DNA of 64,000 nt. It comes from Microplitis mediator (lineage: Eukaryota; Arthropoda; Insecta; Hymenoptera; Braconidae). Below, one piece after another: positions 34,217 to 45,427 of this stretch. The stretch covers positions 22,648,924 to 22,712,923 of the forward strand of contig NC_079976.1 of NCBI RefSeq assembly GCF_029852145.1, read 5' to 3'. Both the position numbers and the translations under genes were made by a program. Each line of letters opens with the position of its first letter. Within the stretch, counting starts at the first letter, position 1. The notes beneath the pieces are model-generated. The model did not search any database, was not told where the DNA came from, and was given only the letters and a program-made list of their open reading frames with translations.

Positions 34217-34468
34217 CGCTCGTAGATGAGCCAATCAGTCAATTAGTTTAGAATTCGGAACCGCTTAAAGATTTCGGAACAACAAAATTCTACTTTTATC
34301 GTTTCTTTTTATCCATAATATATGATGAAAGAAATCAGCAAAGTTTTGTAAAAAATAAACAAAAGCTGATAAATTAAGCCAGAATCTTTATTTCTATTTT
34401 GTCATAAAAAATATTAAAATAGCTTTTAAAAAAATTGAATTTTTTTTCATAAGATCACGACTAACATA
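34217..34468. other. Spacer without gene
   Basis: AT-rich sequence between the satellite and the CACTAATG palindrome. Nothing recognised. Confidence 0.3.
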
Positions 34469-36297
34469 CACTAATGGAAAAAATTAAAGGATCAAAAAAA
34501 AATTCTAAATTTTTAGGCGATTTTCAACAGGCCCTAACTTTGAGAGAAATGGTCGTACAAGAAATAAAAAAAAAGGAAATTGTAGCTCTAAGTGTCTACT
34601 TTTTGGATTAGAACTTGAAAATTTTTTAGCGTCAGTATAGTTTTTAAGTAATCTTAGAAAAACCAGCGACAAAAAAATTTTCAAATTAAAAAAATTTTTT
34701 TTTTTTGGTCTCCGGGCGCGGAAAAAATTATTTTTGCTTAACCACCATGAAGATCGGATACCTCCATTATTCAGCTTTAATTTCTTTTTTTATGGACCTT
34801 GATACGTCCACTTCTCGCCGAGATATCGGTCTTCAAATGGAAAAGGATCCGTTTGTCTTTGATTATCGATATCTCAGAAACCAATGATCGCACAGAAAGT
34901 AAATAGTGGGTTTTTAAAAACTTGAATAAATTCCCTTCAACGATTAGCCATTGCTTTTTCGAAAAAAAAATTTTTTCCTATCGTCACATGAATTTAAAAA
35001 TGCCACAAAAAAAGGGGTTTTTGTGGTTTTTTGGAAAATTAAGCGCTGAAACAAAAATATTGTGGAAATCGATAATGTTGACTGTGCATTTTACAGTTCA
35101 ATATGTCCACAAAAACCCTGCAGAGAGCCAGATAATCCAACCAGCCGTTCTTTTGTTTCACGCGATCAAATTTTTGAAAAAATTAAAGGATCACGTTTTT
35201 TGCTCTGAAAAGCTCATAATCTTTAACAAGATGAAAACAAACATTTTTTCTGAGCTTTTTCCACAATTTTATTGCAGACAGTGCTTAAATTTCCAAAAAT
35301 GAAAAAAGTTTTTTTTTTGAATAACTTTAGGAAATTTACAAATCCAACACCCAATAATTTTTAACACGTTTACGTCGCTGCATTCCGTGATTTTACTGAT
35401 CTCTCAGTCATTAAATTTAAAAACATTTTTTTTTTTTGAAATTTCTGTTTCGAAAAAAAACTTTTTTCTTTTTTGGAAATTGAAGCACTGTCTGCAATAA
35501 AATTGTGGACAAAGCTCAGAAAAAATGTTTGTTTTCATCTTGTTAAAGATTATGAGCTTTTCAGAGCAAAAAACGTGATCCTTTAATTTTTTCAAAAATT
35601 TGATCGCGTGAAACAAAAGAACGGCTGGTTGGATTAATCTGGCTCTCTGCAGGGTTTTTGTGGACATATTGAACTGTAAAATGCACAGTCAACATTACCG
35701 ATTTCCACAATATTTTCGTTTCAGCGCTTAATTTTCCAAAAAACCACAAAAACCCCTTTTTTTGTGGCATTTTTAAATTCATGTGACGATAGGAAAAAAT
35801 TTTTTTTTCGAAAAAGCAATGGCTAATCGTTGAAGGGAATATATTCAAGTTTTTAAAAACCCATTATTAACTTTCTGTGCGATCATTGGTTTCTGAGATA
35901 TCGATAATCAAAGACAAACGGATCCTTTTCCATTTGAAGACCGATATCTCGGCGAGAAGTGGACGTATCAAGGTCCATAAAAAAAGAAATTAAAGCTGAA
36001 TAATGAAGGTATCCGATCCTCATGGTGGTTAAGCAAAAATAATTTTTTCCGCGTCCGGAGACCGAAAAAAAAAATTTTTTTAAATTTGAAAATTTTTTTG
36101 TCGCTGGTTTTTCTAAGATTACTTAAAAACTACTGACGCTAAAAAATTTTTAAATTCTAATCCAAAAAGTAGACACTTGGAGCTACAATTTCCTTTTTTT
36201 TTTTCTTGTACGACCATTTCTCTCAAAGTTAGGGCCTGTTGAAAATCGCCTAAAAATTTAGAATTTTTTTTTGATCCTTTAATTTTTTCCATTAGTG
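34469..36297. mobile_element. CACTAATG palindromic element, copy 2 (1.83 kb)
   Basis: The ends CACTAATGGAAAAAATTAAA and its inverse at 36278-36297 are bordered by TA. The two arms of about 860 bp are near-perfect inverses; frames on opposite strands (34922-35302 + and 35561-35848 -) translate almost identically (SAETKILWKS, TVHFTVQYVHKNPAES). The spacer is about 35310-35440. These twin frames are an effect of the palindrome, with no known domain. Confidence 0.85.
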
Positions 36298-36434
36298 TAT
36301 TTTTTAAAAATATCATCTAGTAAGTCGTAAAAATTCACATATCTATTGTCGTATACATATGCTGATATTTCCGAAGACTTCATTGCTTGAAAACGATAAA
36401 AATAAATCTTTTTTTTTTTTATTTTCATTTAAAA

Positions 36435-36442
36435 TATAAATA
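36435..36442 (+). promoter_or_regulatory. Possible TATA element of the pseudoprotease gene
   Basis: TATAAATA 143 bp upstream of the start codon. AT-rich context makes this weak. Confidence 0.2.
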
Positions 36443-36584
36443 CACGAGTTATTTTATAAGTTTCCACACAAAGAAAAAATAAGTTTCCATTGACACAAAC
36501 AAATTATTTTTGAGTTCTTAAAGAGTGTACAAATAATTATTAATTATTATTTATTGTACTATTTTTTTTTTCTCTTCTGGAAAA

Positions 36585-36793
36585 ATGATTTTCAAACTGC
36601 TGATCTTATTACTTAACACCGGAATATTGGTACATTCCGATTCAATTGAAACCGGCGTTAAACCATTTAATGAATCCGCTAATATGGTTTACGGATGGAA
36701 TTTAGAAATTTCTAAAGAGAGGTGGCGGGGTGTATGTTTCGGTACATTCATCGCACCGCAAGTATACATCACTGATCCTGTATGTCTTGAAAG
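36585..36793 (+). CDS. Pseudoprotease exon 1
   Basis: Starts at ATG 36585 with the signal peptide and ends in the C58-equivalent region at donor GAAAG|GTAAAT, two bases into codon 70. Confidence 0.75.
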
Positions 36794-39700
36794 GTAAATT
36801 TTGAAGAACTAAATTTTATAAAATAGTGTTTTTTATTTTAATTAAATCGGAGGTCCAGCAAAGAGGAGTAGAGAGATGCCAAAAAATTTTTATTACAAAA
36901 AATGTATTAGGATATGTTCTCAATTACTATATACTTTTTTGTAGTATCAATCATGTGGATGAAAATAGTATAATTATTATCAGCAAAGGATACCGCGGTA
37001 ATAAAACTAGAGATGATATAAGTGTCCATTTCATGAACATATTCTACAGTGAAGACCTAGATAGAACTTTCAATCGTAATAAACGTAAAATAGCAGTAGT
37101 TATAATTGATGAACCAGTTAGACCCGAACAAGATAAAAATGGATACGTAAAAATAAATTCAAATCTTAATGATATTGATACAAAAAAGTGTTACGTACCG
37201 CATTATAATAATTGGGATACGACACGTTTTACTTACTGTGATCATGTATTATTCGATAATCATTATGGAAATCCTGTCAATATTTATTGTGTCAGCTCCG
37301 AGAATGTTGTGAGTACATTGAGACATTAGCGTTATTTCAAAACCACTACACAGAAAAAAAGAATTTCTTAGCTCAAGAATTTTTTTCTCGCCTAAAAAAT
37401 TTTTTTCTTGTTCCAAGAAAATTTTATCTTACCCCAAGAAAAGTTTTGTTTTCACTTTATAATAAAAAAAATTTCTTAGGTCAAGTAAAAATTTTCTTAG
37501 ATCAAGAAAAAATTTTTTGCGCCAAGAAATCCTTTTTTTCTGTGTATGATTATAAAACATCAAATTTATTAATTTTAACCTCTCAAATTTTTATTTTGAG
37601 AGTAATTGAATTTTTTTAAAATTTGTTCCCCACCCGGGTCAAAAAATTAGATCTGTTTTAAAATAAATGATAAATTCAAATAATTTTACTTCAATGTAAA
37701 TTTACAAATCGTATTCATTTTATATAGGAATTTAATCTGTTTTTGCCCGTACTATTCCTTATCCAGGCCAATATCAGACTTATTTTCGTATGATATTTAG
37801 TCTGTTTTAAATCGCGTTAAGACTAAAAACAGACTTTTTTATTATAATTATTGGTCTGTGTTCAATTGTTTTTAAGGACAAAAACAGACTTTATTTTCTA
37901 TAATATTTAGTCTGTGTTCAATTGTTTTTAAGGACAAATTCAGGACTTTTTATAAATATAAATAATAATAATAATAATAATAATCTAGATTTATTAATTT
38001 ATTTTAATTTTCTTGGTATTTAAAACATGCTAATGCGCTTCCATGATAAGATGTCACACAGAGAAAATGATGGCTCGAAACCTATCAATTTTTACAATGC
38101 TGTCGACTAAACTTGAAACAGGGAGTAAAGCATCCAAAAAATTATCGTGCTCTTACAAAAAATGATTATTCTGTATCACATTACTTATTACGCGCGAGAA
38201 ACTTATCGATGAGCTTCAATATCAATTACTTCCATACATTATAATAATTTTGATGCAGCATAATAATTTTTCATAAGAGCATAGTAATTTTTTGGATACT
38301 TTACTTTCTGTTTCAAGTTTGGTCGACAGCATAATAAAAATTGGTAGATTTCGAGCCAACATTTTTCTCCGTAGCACAAGAATTTTGATGTTTTCTTATG
38401 CCAAAATATTTTCAATTTTATCCAGTGAATAAGAGAAAATTCTTGACATTTTAAGAGTTGTTTTATCACTTTTATTCAACGACATAAATATTCAATGAAG
38501 ACAACTAAAAAATTAAGCTGTCAAATTTTCATTAACTGCCGACATTTTTAAACAAAAGATAGTAAATAAATACTAAATAAAACATAATCAATTCTACAAC
38601 TTAATATTTTTTCATAAATATTGCCCATAAATAAAAATTTTATAAGTCCATGATTTAATCTAGTTTTGTCCTTGCAAATTTTCAGAACTAAAATTTTTTA
38701 AAGTTCACGAATTAATCTAATTTAGTCTGCTCGTAACGCGTTTGTTTTTTAAAGTAGCAGGTCGAAAACAGCTTAAAATTTTTATAAAAGATCAAAAACA
38801 GATCAAGTAGTCCAATCAGACTAAAATCAGGTCAAATTTTTCAGTCCGGGTAGATCAAAAACTGATTAAAATTTTTATCAAAGTTCAATAACAGACCAAG
38901 TAGTCCAAATACAGTCCAGTTAGACTAAAATCAGATCAAATTTTTCGACCCGGGCAACTTTTTTTTTTTATCTAATATTGATATTTTACTGCTCTTGGTT
39001 GGATCGAAATTTTAATGGAAATAAATTTTTAAGCTCACATGTTTTTAAATCCCTGGAGTTTTAAGGCAATGAGGTGAAGATTCAATTGGGTCCTAACGTG
39101 GCAAAATCAGTCAAAGCTGTTTATTTTTGCATTGGGATATCCCAACAAGTTCCCGATCGGGTTCCGGCTGGGGTAGCCCGACTGGGCATGCCCCAGCGAT
39201 TCCCAATTGGGGTCCAATATATGTATTGGGGCAATTTCGAGTCGGGCGGTTGATTAACTAAAAAACCATAAAATGTCTATTTTTTGTCGTTCTTTTAAAT
39301 TGATGTAAAGGATGAAAAATTTTTTGTTTTTAAAACTAAAATGAGGTTCGTAGGCGGATTTACCCGAGCTTATGAAACTGCCCTCAAAGTTACTGTGGGA
39401 CCATTAGTTGCTGAGATATCGATTATCAAAGACAAAAAGATCCTTTTGTCCTTTTTGGTTTTATTTTTCGGGTCTACGGGACCGGGAAAACTTTTTTCAG
39501 TAAAATCAATTTATGGCTCGTGTGGGAAATTTATTCAGCTACAATTTGCTTTTTTTTTAACTTCCGGCTAAGAAAATCGATGATTTTCAAAAAATTCGGG
39601 AAGTTATTGTTTTAACCCCGATTTTCAAAAATCGAGTTTTCATCAGATGTCGACGTTTTGAGGTCCTAGGAAACTATTCTGACTATTTTCAGAATGATGT

Positions 39701-42136
39701 CCGAGTGTATGTATGTACGTGTCTGTGTGTGTGTGTGTGTAAACTCTTTGTAGCTTTTTAACTAATGAGTCGATTTGAATGGTTGAGGTGGCAATCGAAA
39801 GAGCTTGTTGGCCCTCAACTTCCTGAAAATTTCAGATCATTTGATCAAGCAGACTCGAAAATATTGGCGAATTACGAAAAAACAAAAAATTTTTTTTTTA
39901 GTTTTTTAGTGATTTCTCAGAAACAACTTGAACGATCGACTTCAAATTTTAATCAGCTCTAGAACTTCATAAGCCGCGTCGAATGCTACCTCAACCATCT
40001 CAATCGGTTAATTTTTTCGAGAGATATCGTTGGCGAAAGAAATGATAAAAAACGGTTTTTTTCGATTATCTTTGAAGTGACTCATCCGATCAATTTCAAA
40101 ATTTAATCAGTTCTAGAATTCAAGAAAACGCGTCGATTGCCACCTCAAACGTCAAAATCGGTTGATTAGTTCAAAAGATATCGGCGCCGAACAGTTAAAA
40201 AAATAACATTTTATGTTATTTTTTCCAGATAAATCAAAATGTAATGTGCACTGATAGAAAATTTATATTGACTCAAAAAATATTTTCTTGAGCCAAGAAT
40301 TTATTTCTGAAGAAAACCAATTGTCTTGTTTCAAGAAATTCTTGTCTTGATTTAGATTTTCTTGGCTCTATAGATTTTGTATCTTCGATGGATAACTCTC
40401 GTGTCTTGACCCGAAACTATATTATCTTCAATCGATACTATCGAATTCTTCAAGCAAGACCACTTGTCTTCAACTAAAAATGTCGTATTATTATTTTAAG
40501 AACTTTAAATTTTTGGTTCAAGTAATAATTCCTTGATAGAAGATGTTTTTAAAGTAATGAAAAAAAAAATTTTTTTTTAAATAAATTTCTACTTTAACAT
40601 ATCTGAAGTAAATGAATGTAGTCCTAAAAAATCACTTTAAAACTTTTTATTTTTAAAATAAAAAAAAAAGTTTTTTTTCAAGCTGAGTAAATTGATATCT
40701 TGATTTAAAAACCGCGCCATTCTCGAAACGAGTCGGTAATGTCTTAAACCTAGATTTTGCCTATCTTAATCCAAGAGCATGAAATTCTTGAACGAAATAT
40801 GTCAGAATTTTGTTTCAAAACAAAAAAGGCTTCATCGAAAAATCAAATTCTCAAACAAAGAATTTTTTTTCTCTATCCGAGAATTTCAATTTTTTGGTTC
40901 AAGGACTTATTTCTTGAATTAAAACAATTAAAAATTTTGAAACAAGAACCACATTTTGAAGAAAAAATTTTTCTTGAATCAAGATAGTTTTTCTGTCAGT
41001 GTGCTAAAATATCTCTGAAATCATACCAACTCTTTCTCTTTATAGTCTCTTCCGATCATCAGATAATGTCATATAACTTGTTCCTTAGTTTTAAACATAT
41101 TGTCAGCAAAAAATTGAAAAAACCCAGTCTTTAATGTTTTTCTCGGATATTCCATATATTATTGCTCTGACCTAAGTCAAAACTCACTCAAATCTTGATT
41201 TTGATCACTGACATTGATTTCTGCCTTAATACATGTACTTCAGAGAACATAATCGACAATAAAAATTTAAAAGCCGCTCCTTCATTAATGATTTTTGATT
41301 CTTAACTTTTAAACTCTAGCATAAAACGTTACTTGTTAGATTTTGAAAAGCTCGTAAAAATATGATTGCATGTAATAGCATTATCGAGCTCAAAGCTCCT
41401 TGAGCACGAAAACAGCGGGAAGTTTTGGGGCTGGCCCGCAGGGCCAACCAACGTCCAGATTTTTTTTTTTTGATACGATCATTTTTTACGAAAATGCAGC
41501 CTTTCAAAAATCACTAAAAAATTTATAAAATTTTCTTGTTCCTTTACTTTCTTGGATGAGTATATATTTGCATGTTTGCATGTTCAGGTTTCCACTATAT
41601 TTAAATGGTGTATTACCGTACGATGGACGGTGTGGCTCAGTAAGTTATAGATCAAATTGAACGGAATATAGTATAGCGCCGGATAGCTCAACTGGTAGAG
41701 CACTCGACGCGATACCGAAATGGTCTGGGTTCGATTCCCAGTTCGGGCTATCGATATTTTTCTCAATTTATCTATAAATTGTCTTATCAAGAAGGTTTGC
41801 ATGTTTAGGTTTCTACTATATTTAAATATAGTCATATACATAAAAGTGGTTTTGAAATATTAAATTATTGAACCAATAAATTAAATATTTCTGATTTAAT
41901 GAATTTTACAGGATAAACTCGGAAGTGGTTTGTTTTGTGCCTTGAAAACAAATCCTGATGTCAATGTTTTAGTTGGAATTATAGTTGGGCCCAACAATGG
42001 CATCAAACTCTGGAATGACCCGAATCGGTTCATCGCAACTGTTGAAAATCTTAGTGGATTATATGATCCTATAATGGATATTGCAAATATATTTGCAAGG
42101 GTATTGCGGAAATATAAAACCTCATACTTCAAATAA
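36585..42136 (+). CDS. Secreted trypsin-like serine protease homologue, inactive (3 exons)
   Basis: Exons 36585-36793, 36945-37308 and 41912-42136 join in frame into 265 codons. Residues 1-18 are a signal peptide (MIFKLLILLLNTGILVHS). C51 and C67 reproduce the C42-x15-C58 spacing of the chymotrypsin fold, the following RKIAVVIIDEPV block matches the NDIALLRLD region, and VLVGIIVGPNN matches the LVGIVSWG strand. The catalytic positions are lost: H57 is V66 (ITDPVC for LTAAHC), D102 is K118, and S195 is L194 (DKLGSGLFC for GDSGGPLVC). It is therefore a serine protease homologue. Such proteins act in insect haemolymph, and in parasitoids often in venom, as cofactors or decoys (family knowledge; tissue not determinable here). 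There is no clip domain. Intron 2 is 4.6 kb of repeats. Confidence 0.78.
36945..37308 (+). CDS. Pseudoprotease exon 2
   Basis: Acceptor CTTTTTTGTAG|TATC completes a Ser codon. The exon reads 121 further codons to donor GAATGTT|GTGAGT. Upstream in-frame residues of the longer open frame are intron. Confidence 0.75.
37349..37544. mobile_element. CACAGAAAAAAAG MITE, intact copy
   Basis: 196 bp. Ends CACAGAAAAAAAGAATTTCT and AGAAATCCTTTTTTTCTGTG with a TA duplication on both sides. The interior is a run of TTCTTGxxxCAAGAA words. It is the cleanest copy of this family in the window. Confidence 0.75.
37633..38954. mobile_element. Word-island element H (CCCGGGTC ends)
   Basis: The ends CCCGGGTCAAAAAATT and AATTTTTCGACCCGGG are inverse, flanked by a CA duplication (37631-37632 and 38955-38956). 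The arms repeat AGTCTGTTTTTGATCTG-type words (ATTTAGTCTGTGTTCAATTG, CAGACTTTATTTTC, GATCAAAAACAGATCAAG, CAGACTAAAATCAGGTC). The middle, about 38090-38470, contains a second inverted pair (AAATCTACC.. / CATAATAATTTTTCATAAGA words). No gene. Confidence 0.7.
39126..39246. repeat. Short GC word island
   Basis: ATTGGGATATCCCAA, TTCCCGATCGGGTT, GGGCATGCCC and TTCCCAATTGGGG are four perfect or near-perfect palindromic words in 120 bp. It resembles a miniature of element B. Confidence 0.4.
39553..41455 (+). mobile_element. AACTTCCCGC-family element, interrupted copy
   Basis: Starts AACTTCCGGCTAAGAAAATC and ends GCGGGAAGTTTTGGGGCTGG then CCCGCAGGGCCAACC. It matches 58528-59728 in the same order (GACGTTTTGAGGTCCTAGGA, GT tract, GATCATTTGATCAAGCAGAC, CTCTTCCGATCATCAGATAA), except for a CACTGATAG element inserted at 40249-41001. 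Confidence 0.7.
40249..41001. mobile_element. CACTGATAG element with TCTTGA words
   Basis: Ends CACTGATAGAAAATTTAT and TTTTTCTGTCAGTG with a TG duplication. The empty site ATAATGTGCTAAAAT at 59239-59253 in the uninterrupted family copy confirms both the borders and a 2-bp duplication. The interior repeats TCTTGAGCCAAGA-type words. Confidence 0.82.
41573..41829 (+). other. tRNA-like sequence between short direct repeats
   Basis: A box TAGCTCAACTGG (41684-41695) and B box GGTTCGATTCC (41728-41738). The T stem CTGGG/CCCAG pairs perfectly, and the D stem GCTC/GAGC pairs. An extended end stem ATAGC-CCGGA / TTCGGGCTAT pairs with one bulge. The anticodon stem does not pair, so it is a pseudo-tRNA or SINE head. 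The block is flanked by near-identical 37-bp direct repeats (GCATGTTCAGGTTTCCACTA at 41579, GCATGTTTAGGTTTCTACTA at 41797). Confidence 0.5.
41912..42136 (+). CDS. Pseudoprotease exon 3
   Basis: Acceptor AATTTTACAG|GATAAA in phase 0. It reads 74 codons (DKLGSGLFCALKTNPD, VLVGIIVGPNN, ending YKTSYFK) to TAA, with an AATAAA at 42166-42171, 30 bp after the stop. Confidence 0.75.
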   Translation, partial: DKLGSGLFCALKTNPDVNVLVGIIVGPNNGIKLWNDPNRFIATVENLSGLYDPIMDIANIFARVLRKYKTSYFK

Positions 42137-42165
42137 TTCAAAATAATTACCTACTATATCGATGA

Positions 42166-42171
42166 AATAAA
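42166..42171 (+). terminator. Poly(A) signal of the pseudoprotease gene
   Basis: AATAAA in GATGAAATAAAAATT, 30 bp after the stop codon. No further gene before 42458. Confidence 0.5.
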
Positions 42172-43409
42172 AATTATTTAAAATTGGTAATTAAATAAAG
42201 AATCAATTCAAAAATAATTATCATATTCGTTTATTCTTGATTACCTATTTTCTATCCAAATGCCAGGTTATTCATCATTTTATGCCCTCCCCCCCTTCTT
42301 CTACCCACATACAAATACCCTTTCTGTCCTTCTTTGGTTCACAAAACTATCACTTTTCGGATAACATAAAGATCCCGTTATTCTTCGTCTTACCTTAGTA
42401 GTAATAAATAATTTTTTACCATACCTGCACCGGAAGTTTAAATTCCTGTCTTTTCTACACGGAAAGAAATTTTTCGCGGATACTACTATGTTGTATGGTC
42501 GATTCTACCATACTGTATGGTAGCAAAGATTTTTTCATTCGTTTAAAAATTGTGAGTATAGATGATTTGACCATCACGGGAATGGTAACATTCACGATAG
42601 TCATGGCGGATGAGCCTATGTCAGTATGGCCGTCAAGCCCATACTGCTTGGCGGTATCCACAATGCTTCTGGTAGATAACGCTATTCAATATTGTCAAAT
42701 TACTTATGCTAATATTGTAGTATTACCAAAGTTTATTTGATTCAAAAAATAGGTTATACTCCCATGAAAAAAATTTAAAAAAAAAATATATGTTAAAATA
42801 TTACAAAAATATATTTTTCATATAAAAAAAATGTATTAAAAATACATAAAAAATATATAAATATATATAAAAGATGTATAAAAAATATATTTTAAATTGC
42901 TAACCTTTAGCTGATTTTCATATATTTTTTATATGTTTTAAATGTATTTTGAATGTGTTAAAAATATATCTTAGAATATATAAAAAAATACACCCTGGTA
43001 GAAATGATTCCGGGTACCTGACCAGGCTTCATATAATTTGCCCGATTTGAAATAAGGGCCCGAGAAATCGCCCCGATTATTAGCCCGACTAGAATGTAAT
43101 GCGTTTTGAGATGGCCCCGGTAAAAGAGCCCGGTCGGGTAAATAATCGGGTAGACAGTTAATCACCCGATCGGGTATATGTTCTGTTGCATGATCAGGAA
43201 AGAATTCAGAAACCTGATTGGGTTTTTTGTAATTACCCTATTTGTAATTTTAACTAAATTAAAAAAAAAAAACAATTTTTTTTTTTTTCATTTTTCGTTC
43301 AATCGTTTTCGCGATGCAGGGACTATCAGGTTTGCGGATAATTTAATTTCTAATCGAATCGGAGAATTTTAATTCGGAGAAAAAACACTAAACTTAGGAA
43401 CGACCGCAC

Positions 43410-43492
43410 ACACATTAGTGGGATTCGAACCCGGGACCCTACGCACGAAAGACCGACGCTTTAACGACTTGGCTACGCAACCGACAGTGATA
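43410..43492 (-). other. tRNA-like core of element B
   Basis: Minus-strand A box TAGCCAAGTCG (43475-43465) and B box GGGTTCGAATCCC (43432-43420). The loop CTTTCGT would give a TTC anticodon, but only about three of five anticodon-stem pairs form and the ends do not pair. A degenerate or mimic tRNA. Confidence 0.5.
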
Positions 43493-43674
43493 ACTGAGTT
43501 CAGCTGTACTACATAATCTGTAGGTAATTTGAGGAAAATTTTTTTTGTTCTGTTAGTATAGTTTTTTACTTTATTTACTTTTTTTTTTATAATATAAGTA
43601 GATACCATATTTATAATATGTAAAAATTCTATATATTAGACCTATATATTAGATTTATATAACATTTTGCCCGA

Positions 43675-44100
43675 TTAGTTACCCGATCGGGTGAAACGTT
43701 ATAGGGGTACAAACAATTAGTCACTTCGGGCACATAAACGGGCTAGTATAATCGGGCCTATAACATTTTGCCCGATTAGTTGCCCGATCGGGTATAAAGT
43801 TATCAGGATACAGATATTTAGCCACTTCGGGCACCCAAGCGGGCTAGTGTAATCGGGCCCATAACATTTTGCCCGATTAGTTGCCCGATCGAGTAAAAAG
43901 TTATCGGGATACATATATTTAGCCACTTCGGGCACCCAAGTGGGCTAGTGTAATCGGGCCCATAATATTTTGCCCAATTAGTTGCCCGATCGGGTATAAA
44001 GTTATCAGGATACAGATATTTAGCCACTTCGGGCACCCAAGCGGGCTAGTGTAATGGGGCCCATAACATTTTGCCCGATTAGTTGCCCGATCGGGTTAAT
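43675..44100. repeat. Tandem ~100-bp repeat within element B
   Basis: Four successive units carry CATTTTGCCCGATTAGTTGC, CCGATCGGGTATAAAGTTAT, TATTTAGCCACTTCGGGCAC and CGGGCTAGTGTAATCGGGCC in fixed order, at about 101-bp spacing. Differences are single bases, so local duplication is recent. Confidence 0.8.
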
Positions 44101-44678
44101 GGTTTTCGGGATATATATTTTTAAACTTAACAGGCTCCCGACAGGGTATAAGGAATGAGGCTAACAAAATTCTCCCTGACTAGTTACCTAACTGGGTTTT
44201 CGATAGTTCGGGCAACGAAATCGTCCCTTGTCTGGCACCTTCTCGGGTATATGTAATCGGGCCTTACTTTTACTCCCCGATCGGGTGCTGGTCGACAATC
44301 GGGCGGTTGTCGGGCACTTTCTACCAGGGGCATATATAAAAATATAAAAAAATTATATAAACAATATATTTCAAATATATAAAAAATACAATTATGGAAA
44401 TATAAAAAATATATATAAAAATTATATTTTTACTGTAACCAACAACTTAGAAAAAAAAATATAAAAAATTTATATAAAAAATGTATTTTTTATATACGTT
44501 TTTTTTATATATTCATAACTATATTTGGTATGTATTTTTAATATGAATTTTCTTTTATATGAAGGATAAATATTTTTTATATTTTAACATGCACTTTTTT
44601 TTTATAGTAAATTTAACGTTTCAGGTATGAGGGATCATTTTTTTTTTAAATTAAAAAAATTAATTAAAAATCAAAGTA

Positions 44679-45427
44679 GGGGAGGGTGGGGCAGAGCGGC
44701 CCCCCTAAGCCAATTATTATTTATTGTGGCTTTCAACCATAAGATCACTTTAATTTTGTCCTATTTCGAACAAATTTATGGACATTTTGCCAAAATTCTG
44801 AAAAATTTTTTTTTTTTTTGTGGGGCAGAGCGGCCCCCCTTCAAAAAGTGATAAAAAATTTTTTTTTTTCGTTTTTTTTTTTTTTAAATTGTTTTCATCA
44901 TTAAGAATGTATTTCTTTCTCTTGACAACTATTTTTGGTTTTATATTACTCGAAAAAAATTTTTTAAAGCGTAAAAAATCGTTCACTCTCGATTACCTTA
45001 ATTACTAATTGTTATTTAATAAAAAAAAAAATCAATTCTATAATTTTACTTTATTTCAAAAATTTATCAACTAAAAAAAAAATTTAATTTTTATAAATTT
45101 TTAGTGACCAAATTTGCCTCTTACATAGAGAAACGGCCGAAAAATATGAAAAAAAAATTTTTTCGGAAGTTTCGGCTGGTCCATTTTGCCCCAGGTGTTA
45201 TGCGTAGGGCTAGAACTGTGGAATTATGATAATTTTTTTTTTTGATTTGACGATAAAAATATGAAAAAAACACTTTTTCAAAATTTTGGGCTTGTCCATT
45301 TTGCCCCAAATGTCATGCGTAGGGGTAAAAATGCGCAAACATATCGGATTTATAGTAATTAGTCGAAAAAAAAAAAATTTTTTTTTTGGTCAAAATTTCA
45401 GGGGGGCCGCTCTGCCCCACCCTCCCC
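44679..45427 (+). mobile_element. GC-ended MITE, complete copy
   Basis: The ends TA|GGGGAGGGTGGGGCAGAGCG and its inverse ...CCGCTCTGCCCCACCCTCCCC|TA carry about 28 bp of terminal repeat. An internal copy of GTGGGGCAGAGCGGCCCCCC at 44820-44839 is characteristic. About 750 bp, non-coding; frames through it are shadows of the GC blocks and T runs. Confidence 0.82.

Larger units (their letters stand above)
42993..44330. mobile_element. Word-island element B (CCCTGGTAGAAA ends)
   Basis: Ends CCCTGGTAGAAA and TTTCTACCAGGG, with CA on both outer sides if one extra G is allowed on the right. Almost the whole interior consists of CCCGATCGGG, GCCCGATTAGTTGCCCGATC, AATCGGGCCCATAACATTTT and CACTTCGGGCACCC words. 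The segment 43675-44100 is a tandem of about 100-bp units (four copies with small changes). A tRNA-like sequence on the minus strand sits at 43410-43492. Confidence 0.78.

Noticed and set aside
34922..35848. Paired 126- and 95-codon frames as genes
   Set aside because: They mirror each other across the 34469-36297 palindrome and show no known domain or splice-linked exon.
41675..41750. Functional tRNA gene
   Set aside because: The anticodon stem does not pair and the acceptor stem needs a bulge. A and B boxes alone indicate a pseudo-tRNA or SINE.
42993..44330. Regular CCCGATCGGG repeats as a CRISPR-like array
   Set aside because: The genome is eukaryotic, the repeats are palindromic and variable, there are no unique spacers, and inverted ends define a mobile element.
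44627..45309. Frames such as RAAPLSQLLF and GQSGPPSKSDK repeated at 30.0, 44.7 and 51.4 kb as a conserved protein family
   Set aside because: They are translations of the GC-ended MITE terminal blocks; the frame is broken by T runs and differs in each copy.
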